The position numbers were made by a program, and so were the translations under genes. From contig NZ_BPIM01000001.1 in the NCBI RefSeq assembly GCF_026004115.1, positions 1,488,001-1,552,000 of the forward strand: a stretch of 64,000 nt of DNA, read 5' to 3'. The notes below the pieces were generated by a model. The model was given only the letters and a program-made list of their open reading frames with translations, was not told the DNA's origin and did no database searches. Shown one piece after another: positions 35,604 through 44,496 of this stretch. Source of the stretch: Meiothermus sp. (lineage in GTDB: Bacteria; Deinococcota; Deinococci; Deinococcales; Thermaceae). Positions within the stretch are counted from its first letter, which is position 1. Each line of letters starts with the position of its first letter.

Positions 35604-35846
35604 GTGCTGAATAAAGTAGCTGTCACGCTGGGTTTGTTGCTACTGACCGGTCTGCTGGTGTATACATCTGCGTATTTTTTCGCCTTGGGCCAGGCACTGT
35701 TGAATGGGTTTCATATAGTGCTACTGGGTTTGATGCTTTGGGGATGGTGGGGGGTGTGGCGGGGGCCTAGAGCCTGGGCAGGCTGGGCTTTGGGGGTGCA
35801 AGTGTTGCTCACCATGGGCCTGTACATCATCTATTTGTACAACTAG
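35604..35846 (+). CDS. Small membrane protein, 80 aa
   Basis: Short protein with three hydrophobic segments (about 4-26, 30-49 and 55-78). No family recognised. The GTG start fits the leaderless pattern. It is 17 bases upstream of the oxygenase-like gene and may be co-transcribed with it. Confidence 0.6.
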   Translation: MLNKVAVTLGLLLLTGLLVYTSAYFFALGQALLNGFHIVLLGLMLWGWWGVWRGPRAWAGWALGVQVLLTMGLYIIYLYN

Positions 35847-35863
35847 AGGGTAGTGTATGGAGC

Positions 35864-36550
35864 ATGAACCAGTCGGCCGTACAACTCTTGTGGCCCACCC
35901 CGATCCTGGTGCGCAAGTTCGACCAAGCGGAAGAAGTTAATGCTGAACTGCTTCGGCTGTTTTATGGTGAGTTGCAAGCCAAAGGGGGCTTGAAGGGCAC
36001 GGTATATAGCAGCTCAGATGATATCTTGCAGCGCTATCAGAGCCCGGCCCTACAGGCCCTGTTTGGCTTTATTTCCAACGCGGTATTCGAAGCCGCCAGC
36101 GCCATGAACGGGCCCATCTGGAAGCAGGTTGGGGTGCGCAACTTGCAGATGCGGGTGGTGGGGGCCTGGTTCCAGATTCAAAACCGCTTTGGCTTCCACG
36201 ACATCCATAACCACGGCAACTGTTCGTGGTCGGGGGTGTACTATGTGCAGCTCGACCCTGCCGAGCGACGCCAACAGCACCCGGTTCTGGGTGCGCTCAA
36301 TGGCATTACCCGGTTTTATGCCCCACATCTGAACCTGTTGGGGGGCGCCCACATGGACATGGGCAACGCCTACATGCAGCAGTCCACCTTTGATGTAACC
36401 CCCGAGGAAGGGGTGCTGGTGGTGTTTCCGAGCTGGCTGCTACACAAAGCCATGCCCTACGATGGTGAACGCGACCGGGTAATCATTTCCTTCAATGCCC
36501 AGGTGCATGGCGAGCAAGGAAACCAGGCTTTCGAGTACGGCTTTCATTGA
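35864..36550 (+). CDS. Putative 2OG-Fe(II) oxygenase (TIGR02466/2OG-FeII_Oxy_5 type)
   Basis: Protein of 228 residues that fits the TIGR02466 family: an opening LLWPTPILVRKFD, the iron-binding HNHGNCSWSGVYYVQ segment (about 115-129), and FPSWLLHKAMPYDGERDRVIISFN near the C-terminus with the distal His and the 2-oxoglutarate-binding Arg. Members are thought to be non-haem iron dioxygenases of unknown substrate. GGAGC lies just before the ATG. Confidence 0.8.
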   Translation: MNQSAVQLLWPTPILVRKFDQAEEVNAELLRLFYGELQAKGGLKGTVYSSSDDILQRYQSPALQALFGFISNAVFEAASAMNGPIWKQVGVRNLQMRVVGAWFQIQNRFGFHDIHNHGNCSWSGVYYVQLDPAERRQQHPVLGALNGITRFYAPHLNLLGGAHMDMGNAYMQQSTFDVTPEEGVLVVFPSWLLHKAMPYDGERDRVIISFNAQVHGEQGNQAFEYGFH

Positions 36551-36885
36551 AAGTTGATGGTAAAGGAGGCTGGGACGCCGTAGCGGAAGGTACAGCGATA
36601 GGGCTGCCGGATACTGGCGCTTCGGTCGGTGGTGTCTACAAACGACTCGAGGCTTTGTGTGCCGTTCTCGGATTTGAGGGCGCGTAGATCGCGCCAGAAG
36701 CCTGGAAACAGGAGGTTGACCGATGACCCCAGCTCTGCGCGTATGCTGCTGTAGTAGGTCTGGATGGCCTGGTAGCGGGGGAAGAGAAACGCCAGGGCGA
36801 CCCCTAAAAAAAGCACCAGCACCACCCCAAACACCACCAGCGGCTCGAGGCGGGCGCGCGTCTCCATGGGGGTTTCTTCGGGCAT
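36544..36885 (-). CDS. Hypothetical single-pass membrane protein, about 113 aa
   Basis: One strong membrane segment (EPLVVFGVVLVLFLGVALAFLFPRY, about 13-37) followed by a polar domain. Family not recognised. The start at 36885 has AGGAA upstream; an ATG at 36924 would add 13 residues. Its 3' end overlaps the oxygenase gene end by seven bases in convergent orientation. Confidence 0.6.
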   Translation of the reverse strand: MPEETPMETRARLEPLVVFGVVLVLFLGVALAFLFPRYQAIQTYYSSIRAELGSSVNLLFPGFWRDLRALKSENGTQSLESFVDTTDRSASIRQPYRCTFRYGVPASFTINFQ

Positions 36886-37010
36886 GGGTTCCTGAATGAG
36901 ATAGCGGCACTTGACCTTGCACAATCAAGGCCGCTTGAGTTCTGATTATGAATCATGCCCGGGCGATGGAAAATCCCCTAAAGGAGCCAACAGGCCCGTA
37001 ACGCAAAACT

Positions 37011-38243
37011 TTACGGCAAGGGGAACTGGGATGCGAAAGCTTTAACCTCCGCCTTCAGGGCCTGAGCGTCTTCACCCTTGAGAGCGCGGTCAATGAACTC
37101 GGCGATCTGGGGCATATGCTCTTCGGTCATACCCCGGGTGGTGATGGCCGGGGTGCCGATGCGGATGCCCCCGCCGTGGATGATTTTCTCGGTGTCGTAG
37201 GGCAGGGTGCTCTTGGAGATGGTGATGTGGGCAGCATCTAAGAGCCGGGTGGCCTTGGTGCCGTTGAGGCCCTGGGGGCGCAGGTCAACCACAAAGAGGT
37301 GGTTGTCGGTGCCGCCCGAAACGATGCGGTAGCCGCGCTTTTGCATCTCGGCGGCCAGGGTTTGGGCGTTTTTGATAATCTGGGCCGAGTAGGTTTTGAA
37401 CTCGGGGCGCAAGGCTTCGCCAAAAGCGACCGCTTTCCCGGCGATGACATGCTCCAGAGGCCCTCCCTGAGTTCCGGGGAAGATGGAGCGATCCAGGATG
37501 GCGGCTACCTCCAGGTCGTTTGACAAAATCAGGCCCGAGCGCGGCCCCCGCAGGGTCTTGTGGGTGGTGGAGGTGACCACGTGGGCGTAGGGCAGGGGCG
37601 AGGGGTGCAGACCTGCGGCCACCAGCCCCGCGATGTGGGCGATGTCGGCCATCAGGTAGGCCCCCACTTCGTCGGCAATCTCGCGGAAGGCTTTGAAGTC
37701 GAGGATGCGGCTATAGGCGCTGGCCCCGCAGATGATCATTTTGGGCTTGTGCTCCAGCGCCAGGGCGCGCACATCCTCCATGTGCAGCAGCTCGTCTTCC
37801 TGGCGCACCTTGTAGCCAAAGAAGTGGTAGTTGAGGCCCGAGAAGTTGACCGGGGAACCGTGGGTCAGGTGGCCGCCGTGCGACAGATCCATGCCCAGCA
37901 CGGTGTCGCCGGGCTTGAGCAGGGCGGCATACACCGCGATGTTGGCGCTGCTGCCCGAGTGCGGCTGCACGTTGGCCCAGGCCGCCCCAAAGAGCTGCTT
38001 GGCCCGCTCGATGGCCAGGGTCTCGATCTGGTCTACAATCTCGCAGCCACCATACCAGCGCTTACCGGGGTAGCCCTCGGCATATTTGTTGGTGAGCACA
38101 CTGCCTACCGCCTCGCGCACCGCCGCCGAGGTAAAGTTTTCCGAGGCGATGAGTTCCAGGCCGTTGCGCTGCCGCTCTTCTTCCTGACGGATCAGGTCGA
38201 AGACCAGCTCGTCGCGGGGGAGATTTTCGGGAGCCTTGATCAC
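37011..38243 (-). CDS. glyA: Serine hydroxymethyltransferase
   Basis: PLP enzyme of 410 residues that interconverts serine and glycine with transfer of a one-carbon unit to tetrahydrofolate. [36 protein letters not shown] and the PLP-lysine in [17 protein letters not shown] are diagnostic, and the length is normal. The GTG start lies six bases after TATACT, so the mRNA may be leaderless. It is divergent from a small membrane protein gene. Confidence 0.97.
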   Translation of the reverse strand: MIKAPENLPRDELVFDLIRQEEERQRNGLELIASENFTSAAVREAVGSVLTNKYAEGYPGKRWYGGCEIVDQIETLAIERAKQLFGAAWANVQPHSGSSANIAVYAALLKPGDTVLGMDLSHGGHLTHGSPVNFSGLNYHFFGYKVRQEDELLHMEDVRALALEHKPKMIICGASAYSRILDFKAFREIADEVGAYLMADIAHIAGLVAAGLHPSPLPYAHVVTSTTHKTLRGPRSGLILSNDLEVAAILDRSIFPGTQGGPLEHVIAGKAVAFGEALRPEFKTYSAQIIKNAQTLAAEMQKRGYRIVSGGTDNHLFVVDLRPQGLNGTKATRLLDAAHITISKSTLPYDTEKIIHGGGIRIGTPAITTRGMTEEHMPQIAEFIDRALKGEDAQALKAEVKAFASQFPLP

Positions 38244-38249
38244 CCTTCA

Positions 38250-38255
38250 AGTATA
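38250..38255 (-). promoter_or_regulatory. -10 box of a leaderless promoter for glyA (TATACT)
   Basis: On the minus strand TATACT, six bases (TGAAGG), then GTG of glyA. Confidence 0.55.
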
Positions 38256-38282
38256 GCAATATCCAAGCGGCCCCCAATCCGG

Positions 38283-38288
38283 TACACT
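38283..38288 (+). promoter_or_regulatory. -10 box of a short-leader promoter (TACACT)
   Basis: TACACT, seven bases (TAGGAGT), then ATG at 38296. It lies 28 bp from the divergent glyA -10 box. Confidence 0.5.
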
Positions 38289-38295
38289 TAGGAGT

Positions 38296-38550
38296 ATGAG
38301 CGTTTTAGGGCGTATCTCTTTGATTCTCGGGCTTATCCTGCTCTTGGTAGCGATTATCCTGGCCACGCTGAATTTCATCACCATCCGCGACTACCTGGTA
38401 GCCCTCACGGCCCAGCGCAGCCGGGACTTTTACAACGTGAACCCCCGCCTCTGGATTACCTACCTGGTGGTTTTTGGCTCGGGTCTGTTTTTGGGCCTGG
38501 GGATGGTCTGGAGCGTGATGGCCCGGCGCCAGCACCGGGCTGCTGAGTAA
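38296..38550 (+). CDS. Small membrane protein, 84 aa
   Basis: Two hydrophobic helices (about 8-30 and 52-74) separated by a polar loop. No family recognised. It ends four bases before the DMT exporter start, so both are in one transcript divergent from glyA. Confidence 0.65.
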   Translation: MSVLGRISLILGLILLLVAIILATLNFITIRDYLVALTAQRSRDFYNVNPRLWITYLVVFGSGLFLGLGMVWSVMARRQHRAAE

Positions 38551-38554
38551 AACC

Positions 38555-39424
38555 TTGGCTGGCTACCTCTACGTTTTAGCCGCCGCTTGCCTGTGGGGCC
38601 TCTTGGGGGTGGTCTCGAGGTGGGCCTTCGAACAAGGGGTGAGCCCCCTCGAGGTGGCCTTCTGGCGGGCTGCTTTGGGTGCGGGGCTGTTCGGTGCCCA
38701 GGCCTTGCTAATGCAACAGGTGCGCCTCGAGCGCCCCGACCGCTGGGCGGTGCTGGGCTTTGGCCTGGTGGGCATCTCGCTTTTTTACGGGGCTTATCAG
38801 CTGGCCATCGAGAGCGGCGGGGCGGCTTTGGCGGCGGTGCTTTTGTACACCGCCCCGGCCATTGTGGCTTTGTTGTCCTGGCTTTTCCTGCGCGAGCCGA
38901 TGGACGCCCAAAAGCTCGCGGCGGTGGGCCTGACCCTGCTGGGCGTGGCGCTGGTGAGCCTGCAAGGGGGCGGGGTGAAGGTGAGCCTGGCAGCCCTTTT
39001 CTGGGGGTTGCTGTCGGCCCTGACCTACGCCACCTATTACCTCTTTGGCAAGCTCTACCTGCATAGATACACCACCCCTACGGTGTTTTTGTATGCGCTG
39101 CCGGTGGGGGCACTGGGGCTCTTGCCTTTTGTGGATTTTGTGCCCAAAAACGCCGAGGCCTGGGCGGCCATTGCCTTCCTTACGGTGGCCTCGACCTTTT
39201 TCGCGGTCACGCTTTACTTTGCCGGGCTCAGGCGCTTAGAGGCCACCCGCGCTTCGGTGGTGGCGACCATCGAGCCCGTGGTGGCGGCCTTTGCGGCCTG
39301 GCTGTGGTGGGGCGAGCGCTTCAGCCTGCTGGGGTATCTGGGGGCCGGTTTGGTGCTTTTGGGGGTGTTGTGGATGGTTTTGAAGCCGCCCAAAGCTGTT
39401 CTCGAGGTTCCACGCTCGACCTGA
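38555..39424 (+). CDS. DMT-superfamily (EamA) transporter
   Basis: Inner-membrane protein of 289 residues with about ten helices in two EamA repeats. The first repeat begins YLYVLAAACLWGLLGVVSRWAFEQG and the second near LAALFWGLLSALTYATYYLFGK. The LEATRASVVATIEPVVAAFAAWLWWGE segment is typical of the family. It starts with TTG. The family exports amino acids or metabolites; the substrate is unknown. Confidence 0.88.
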   Translation: MAGYLYVLAAACLWGLLGVVSRWAFEQGVSPLEVAFWRAALGAGLFGAQALLMQQVRLERPDRWAVLGFGLVGISLFYGAYQLAIESGGAALAAVLLYTAPAIVALLSWLFLREPMDAQKLAAVGLTLLGVALVSLQGGGVKVSLAALFWGLLSALTYATYYLFGKLYLHRYTTPTVFLYALPVGALGLLPFVDFVPKNAEAWAAIAFLTVASTFFAVTLYFAGLRRLEATRASVVATIEPVVAAFAAWLWWGERFSLLGYLGAGLVLLGVLWMVLKPPKAVLEVPRST

Positions 39425-39506
39425 ACCACTGCTCACCTGCCTGCTGGGGTCGGATTGTAGACTGAGATAAGTCTTATAACGCTCAGGAACGGGCTGGAGG
39501 TGGCGG

Positions 39507-41657
39507 GTGCATGGATTGAGGCAGTGGATTTTAGGGGTGTTGCTCCTGCTGGGCTTTGCGTGGGCCCAGCAGAAAATGGCCGTTATCTTCACCTACGACC
39601 CTCCCTATGGCCTCGAGGTGCGCTCGGTGAGCCTGCGCGGGAGCTTTAACAACTGGGCCGAACTGCCCATGCAAAAAACCGAAGAAGGGGTCTGGCAGGT
39701 AGCGGTAGAACTGCCCCCGGGTTCGGTGCAGTACAAGTTCTTTATCAACGGGCAGTGGCCCCGCAACATGTGCGAGGACGAGACCTTCGGCACCCCGCAG
39801 GTAGACCTCGAGGCCCAGGGCTGTGTGGACGACGGTCAGGGGGGGCAGAACGCCCTGCGCGAGGTGGGCCGGGTTGCCGACCAACCGCCCGATACCGGCG
39901 GGCTGGCCCTGGTGCATGAACCCAGCCAACCGCAGTTCGTCTCGCAGGCAGCAGGCCGCCTTTCGGTGCGCTTCCAGGTGCCCCCGGGCAGCATCCAGGG
40001 GGCGGTGCTGATGGCCGACAAACCCTACCCCGTGGCTTTGCAGCTCACCGCACCGGAGGGGGAGATGTGGCGGGCGGCGCTACCGCTCGCGGTGAGGGCC
40101 TACCGTATTCAGGTGGTGGACAAAGAAGGTAAAGAACAGACCTTTGGCCCCTACCAAATCCCCGCGAAGCCCTTCCGTGCGGTGGACTGGGTGGCGGGGC
40201 GGGTGGGCTACCAGATTTTCCCCGACCGCTTTTGGAACGGCGACCCCAAGAACGACCGCCGGGCCCTGGAAACCAGCCAGGCCCGCTTCGACCAGACCTG
40301 GACAGGCAGGCTGCCCTATCTGTCGCGCTGGAACGATCCGCCGGACGATTACCACTGCTGCCAGCAGTACTACGGTGGCGACCTGGCCGGGGTGCTGGCG
40401 CGTCTGTCGCACCTGCGGGCGCTGGGGGTGAACCTGATCTACTTCAACCCCCTCTTCGATTCCGGCTCGGCCCACGGCTACGACACCCACGACTACGTGC
40501 GGGTAGCCCCCCGCCTGGGCGACAACGCTCTCCTAAAGCAACTCCTGGCCGAGCTAAAGCGCCAGGGTATCAAGGTTATCTTCGACTTCGTGCCCAACCA
40601 CACCGGCCTGGGGCACTGGGCCTTTCAGGACGTGGTGAAGAAAGGGCGAGCCTCCCGCTACTGGAACTGGTACTTCATCCGTCGGTGGCCCTTCACCCCC
40701 GGCGATGGGCGGGCTTATGTGGGCTGGGCCGACCTGGGTAGTCTGCCCAAGCTCAACACCGCCAACCCCGAAGTCCAGGACTATTTGATCCGGGTCTCCA
40801 AGTTCTGGCTCAACTTTGGCTTCGATGGGATTCGGGTGGATGTGGCGAATGAAATAGCTCCCGAGTTTGTGCAGAAGTGGCGGGCCGAGCTCAAGGCCCT
40901 GAAGCCCGAGGTGTACCTGGTGGGCGAGGTCTGGGATTTGCGCCCGCAGTACCTGCAAGGCGATCAGTTCGACTCGCTGATGAACTACACCGTGGGACGG
41001 GGGGGCTCGCCCCCGGCTTTTGGGGGCGTGCTGGGCTTTGCCCGGGGCGGGCCTTTGCAAAATGGACGGCGGGTGCTTTCCGAGCTGGCGCGGGTCTATG
41101 CGGCCTACCCCGAAGCGGTAGCGGCCATGGGCTTCAACCTGATCGGTTCGCACGATACCCAACGGGTACTCACCGACCTGGGGGGTGGGGGGCTGCGCGA
41201 TGCCCCATCGCCCGAAGCCCTGGCCCGGCTCAGGCTGGCCTCGGCCATGCTCTACGCCCTGCCGGGGGCTTCGGTATTTTTCCAGGGCGAGGAATGCGGT
41301 TTTACCGGTGAGCGGGGGCAGTGGCCGGTGAACGAGCTGTATCGGTATCCACTTCAGTGGGAGAAGTGCCGGGCCGAGGTGCTGCGCCACTATCAGTTGC
41401 TGGGCCGGCTCAAGGGCCAAATCAAAGCGTTCCAGAGCCCGCTCTTCCGCACCTATCTGGGCGAGGGCTCATTGCTGGCTTTCCTGCGGGGTGAGCCGGG
41501 GGTGGGCGAGGTGCTGGCGGCTTTCAACAACGGCACCGATCAGATAAACCTGCGCTTGCCCGAGGGCCGGTGGCGCGATGCGGTGGAAGGGCGTGTCTAC
41601 CAGGCGCAGGTGGGGCTGCCTGGGCTGGGGTGGCGGTATCTGGAGCGGATGCAGTAA
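39507..41657 (+). CDS. Secreted GH13 alpha-amylase/neopullulanase-like enzyme
   Basis: Exported starch-active enzyme of 716 residues. A signal peptide (MHGLRQWILGVLLLLGFAWAQ) is followed by a CBM48-like domain (about 23-100, with SLRGSFNNWAELPM and YKFFINGQW), an N-terminal beta domain and a GH13 barrel. Conserved regions are DFVPNHTG, GFDGIRVDVANE (nucleophile Asp about 445), VYLVGEVWD (acid Glu about 474) and IGSHDTQR (Asp about 550). This set fits cyclomaltodextrinase/neopullulanase-type hydrolases. GGAGGTGG precedes the GTG. Confidence 0.92.
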   Translation: MHGLRQWILGVLLLLGFAWAQQKMAVIFTYDPPYGLEVRSVSLRGSFNNWAELPMQKTEEGVWQVAVELPPGSVQYKFFINGQWPRNMCEDETFGTPQVDLEAQGCVDDGQGGQNALREVGRVADQPPDTGGLALVHEPSQPQFVSQAAGRLSVRFQVPPGSIQGAVLMADKPYPVALQLTAPEGEMWRAALPLAVRAYRIQVVDKEGKEQTFGPYQIPAKPFRAVDWVAGRVGYQIFPDRFWNGDPKNDRRALETSQARFDQTWTGRLPYLSRWNDPPDDYHCCQQYYGGDLAGVLARLSHLRALGVNLIYFNPLFDSGSAHGYDTHDYVRVAPRLGDNALLKQLLAELKRQGIKVIFDFVPNHTGLGHWAFQDVVKKGRASRYWNWYFIRRWPFTPGDGRAYVGWADLGSLPKLNTANPEVQDYLIRVSKFWLNFGFDGIRVDVANEIAPEFVQKWRAELKALKPEVYLVGEVWDLRPQYLQGDQFDSLMNYTVGRGGSPPAFGGVLGFARGGPLQNGRRVLSELARVYAAYPEAVAAMGFNLIGSHDTQRVLTDLGGGGLRDAPSPEALARLRLASAMLYALPGASVFFQGEECGFTGERGQWPVNELYRYPLQWEKCRAEVLRHYQLLGRLKGQIKAFQSPLFRTYLGEGSLLAFLRGEPGVGEVLAAFNNGTDQINLRLPEGRWRDAVEGRVYQAQVGLPGLGWRYLERMQ

Positions 41658-41663
41658 GTTTCT

Positions 41664-42686
41664 CTAAGGGAAAGCCCGCACCCCTAAAACTATATTGAGC
41701 ACGGTGCGTTCATTACTGAGTAAAACGTTCAGGTTGCTGCTGAGTTCATAGTTGGAAAAGAGGTAAATGTAACTGGCGCTGAGCTGGGCCCGCAGGGGAT
41801 GGTTCAACAGCAGGTAAGTACTCAGGTTCCAACGGGCGTCCTCCCCCTGGGTAAAGACCCACTGCCCGGCCAGGAAATGGCTTGCAGCCAAGAGAGGCAA
41901 GGTGCTGGCGTAGCCCCCCTCGAGCGCCCACCAACCCTCGCCCAGGCTACCGCTCAGGCCCAGCGCGTAGCGGGCCTCGGGGGGGTCGAGCAAAAGCCAG
42001 CCTTCCCCGTAGACCACCAGCCCCGCCACGGTGCCGCTCCCGCCCAGGCCCAGCACGGGGCGGGCGGGGTAGAGGGCGTAGGCCTCGAGTTCAAGCCCAC
42101 CAAACTCTCGCCTCAGGCTCAGGACGGGAACCAGCCGGCCTGCCTCTTCCAGCACCGCCAGGCGCAGCCGGGTGGCTTCGGGGTTCCAGCCTAACCGCAC
42201 ACCCCAGCGGCCCTGGCGGCTGCCCAGCGAACCGACGGTCTCCAGGCTATAGGGTAGCGCGAGGCGGGCGACTTCCAGCGGCAGGCGCTCGAGCCCCGCG
42301 CTTACGTCCAGCTCGCCTTCGCGGTAGAGCATGTACAGCTCGGTTAGACCCGCATCGGTGGTAACTGCAGTAGAAAAGCGCACCCCAGGATCCAGCACCA
42401 GTTGAAAGCGCAGGGGGCTCAGGTCGTAGCGGGCCTCGAGGTGGGCCCCAAGGCTCCAGCTTGTGGTCAGGGGTGTATGGCTGATGGCCAGGGCAGTGCT
42501 ATAGCGAAACTCGAGCCGGGTCTCCAGGTTTTGTGCCAGGGTGGGCTGAAGGCAAACCGCAACTTCGTGGCTAACCTGGCCCAGACGCAACGCAGGCCAG
42601 CGTGCTACCCCGCTTCGCAGCGAAGAAAGCGTATCAATGGGGTGTGACACACTTCTTTGTCCCTTCTCGTTTTTGCGGGCGGCCAC
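41664..42686 (-). CDS. Hypothetical protein, possible outer-membrane beta-barrel
   Basis: The 340-residue ORF is rich in alternating polar and hydrophobic stretches with many Tyr, Leu and Gly (for example LEARYDLSPLRFQLVLDPGVRFS, YALGLSGSLGEGWWALEGGY, LSASYIYLFSNYELSS) and ends near an aromatic residue, which suggests a beta-barrel. Family not recognised. The N-terminus lacks any signal peptide in all three frames, so the gene may have lost its original 5' end or start later. It converges with the amylase gene (six bases apart). Confidence 0.55.
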   Translation of the reverse strand: MAARKNEKGQRSVSHPIDTLSSLRSGVARWPALRLGQVSHEVAVCLQPTLAQNLETRLEFRYSTALAISHTPLTTSWSLGAHLEARYDLSPLRFQLVLDPGVRFSTAVTTDAGLTELYMLYREGELDVSAGLERLPLEVARLALPYSLETVGSLGSRQGRWGVRLGWNPEATRLRLAVLEEAGRLVPVLSLRREFGGLELEAYALYPARPVLGLGGSGTVAGLVVYGEGWLLLDPPEARYALGLSGSLGEGWWALEGGYASTLPLLAASHFLAGQWVFTQGEDARWNLSTYLLLNHPLRAQLSASYIYLFSNYELSSNLNVLLSNERTVLNIVLGVRAFP

Positions 42687-42788
42687 GTCCGTGAAGAACG
42701 CGATAAGGCTCGCAGGAAAAACCTGTGTTCGAATAGAGCAATGCTGCTGTACAGTGACGCTTCCATCGATTATCTGCCATGAACTGTA

Positions 42789-42916
42789 ATACCAGATTCG
42801 GTTAGTTCGGCGCCGGATGGCGGCGAACTAACCCGACCGAAGGGAGTGCTCTAGGATTCAAAAAGATAGCCTCTGGGGGTCTTTGGTTTGGATGATTATC
42901 TTTTTGAATCCGGTAT
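42789..42916 (+). mobile_element. MITE-like repeat, copy 3 (short form)
   Basis: A 128-bp copy with both ends intact (ATACCAGATTCGG and GAATCCGGTAT), the palindrome around GCGCCGGATGGCGGC, GTGCTCTAGG and the terminal hairpin. Like copy 2 it lacks the internal block. It lies about 100 bp upstream of the beta-barrel-like gene. Confidence 0.88.
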
Positions 42917-42957
42917 AAACTCACAGCCACCACTGTCCAGCACAGGTCAAACACAGC

Positions 42958-42989
42958 GAAACGGGGCGAGTGTGGTTCCGCCCCGTTTC
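42958..42989 (-). terminator. Strong 11-bp hairpin downstream of the membrane protein gene
   Basis: GAAACGGGGCG (42958-42968) and CGCCCCGTTTC (42979-42989), perfect pairing, ten-base loop, 18 bases after the stop of the minus-strand gene at 43008. Only a short GT-rich tail follows. Confidence 0.65.
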
Positions 42990-43007
42990 AAGCGATGGGT
43001 TTGCCCC

Positions 43008-43361
43008 TCAAGTGGCGGTTCTGGGGGTGCCCAGCCAGTCGTAGATCAGCACCACCGCAGCAATCAGGTTCACCACGATGTTCCAGCCGCCCGTGGGCAG
43101 GCCCAAGAAGCTGCTGTTAAAGAACCCGATGATGGCCAACGCGGCATACACCACACCGATCACCGCCGATACCAGGTGGGCCATCTGGTCGCTGGTGAAA
43201 TAGCCATAAAGCAGCACCACGGCGGTAATCAAGTACACCAGTGCCATCCCGGTGGTGCTGGGAATGAAGCCCAGGATGAGGCCGTCGGGCGCAAAGAACA
43301 AACCCAGTACCGCCAGCAGGGCAAACACCAGCCCCATGAACAGATCAATCTTTTGGGCCAT
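43008..43361 (-). CDS. Four-helix membrane protein, DUF4383-like
   Basis: A 117-residue protein with four hydrophobic helices and little else. The pattern LFMGLVFALLAVLGLF, MALVYLITAVVLLYGYF, HLVSAVIGVVYAALAIIGFF and WNIVVNLIAAVVLIYDWLG resembles DUF4383 membrane proteins, though I am not sure of the family. A GGAGGTAGC site precedes the ATG. It follows hsp20 in a stress-related gene group. Confidence 0.72.
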   Translation of the reverse strand: MAQKIDLFMGLVFALLAVLGLFFAPDGLILGFIPSTTGMALVYLITAVVLLYGYFTSDQMAHLVSAVIGVVYAALAIIGFFNSSFLGLPTGGWNIVVNLIAAVVLIYDWLGTPRTAT

Positions 43362-43416
43362 AGCTACCTCCTGTCCGCTAACTGCCTTATGGTCAGGCTT
43401 GGCAAACCACCCTAGC

Positions 43417-43872
43417 TCAAACCTTGGCCGGGGTCTTGATCGGGATGGCTTTGGCCTTGGCCACCTCGCTCTTGGGGAGCGTCAGGGTTAGCACACCGTT
43501 TTCAAATACGGCCTCGGCCTTATCGGTCAGCACCTCACTGGGCAGCATCACCGAACGCTCAAAACGGCTGTAGCGGTGTTCGCGCAGGTGGTAGTTGCGT
43601 TCTTTCTTTTCTTCCTCCTTCTTGGTTTCGCCGTAGATCCGCAGCACATCGCCACGTACCTCGATCTTGATGTCTTCGGGCTTGAGACCGGGAATCGAGG
43701 CTTTCACCACGATGTTGTTGCCCTCTTCGTAGATGTCGAGCGGCATGGCCGCCACCTCTTTATCGAGGAATGGAAACTCCCGACGGAACAGGCTTTCGTC
43801 AAACAAGCGCTCGATTTCCCTCCGCATGGTATCCATTTCGCGCCAGGGGTCGAAACGAGCCAACATACGCAT
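43417..43872 (-). CDS. Small heat-shock protein Hsp20
   Basis: Alpha-crystallin-type chaperone of 151 residues that binds unfolding proteins without ATP. The N-terminal FDPWREMDTMRREIERLFDE arm, the core (PLDIYEEGNNIVVKASIPGLKPEDIKIEV), the GVLTLTLPKSE segment and the C-terminal IPIK (I-x-I-like) anchor are all present. ATG codons at 43872 and 43866 are both possible. AAGGAGGAAT lies upstream. Confidence 0.95.
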   Translation of the reverse strand: MRMLARFDPWREMDTMRREIERLFDESLFRREFPFLDKEVAAMPLDIYEEGNNIVVKASIPGLKPEDIKIEVRGDVLRIYGETKKEEEKKERNYHLREHRYSRFERSVMLPSEVLTDKAEAVFENGVLTLTLPKSEVAKAKAIPIKTPAKV

Positions 43873-43978
43873 TCCTCCTTTATTTGTGGCGTGGGTGGCT
43901 GCACGCCAGGTAAGATTTTGAGCCTATCCTCTTGAGTTCCGAACTGCCACCTAGCTCAGAACCCAGAGGTTTTGACGC

Positions 43979-44446
43979 TCAAGCCTGGGCTGCTTCAGCC
44001 CCAGCTTGATTCTCATCGGATGCTGCCGGAACAGGACGAACCAGCAGCAAGGGCACCGGTGCGTGGTGAGCAACCCCTTCGGCCACGCTGCCCAAAAGCA
44101 TCCGCCCCAGCCCCTCGCGCCCGTGCATACCCATCACGATCAGATCGCACTGGCTGCGGTTGGCCAGGTAGACGATGCCCTCGGCAATGTCTTCGTCGTG
44201 CATGGGTTCGGTGTGGAGGTCGAGCTGCATCTGCTGACCCAGCAACGCCCAGGGCTCCAGAATTTCCTGAGCATGTCGTTTCATGGTGTCCGACGGCGCA
44301 GCCAACCCCCAGTAGGTTGGGGGCGCCTTCATCACATGAGTCGCCACCACCTGGGCATTCAGCTTTTTAGCGAAGGCCAGTCCTACCCGCCCAGCCCGTT
44401 CACTGCAGGATGATTCATCCACCGCGATCAGGATTTTGCGGAACAT
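43979..44446 (-). CDS. Universal stress protein UspA family, ATP-binding type
   Basis: UspA domain of 155 residues. KILIAVDESSCSERA opens the fold and the ATP-binding motif G-2x-G-9x-G(S) is seen in MGMHGREGLGRMLLGSVAEG. GGAGGGTGCC precedes the ATG at 44446. It sits between hsp20 and the VLRF1-like gene, consistent with a stress regulon. Confidence 0.92.
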   Translation of the reverse strand: MFRKILIAVDESSCSERAGRVGLAFAKKLNAQVVATHVMKAPPTYWGLAAPSDTMKRHAQEILEPWALLGQQMQLDLHTEPMHDEDIAEGIVYLANRSQCDLIVMGMHGREGLGRMLLGSVAEGVAHHAPVPLLLVRPVPAASDENQAGAEAAQA

Positions 44447-44496
44447 GGCACCCTCCTTCTCAAACGAGAGGATAAACTGCACCCGTTACGAAAGCA

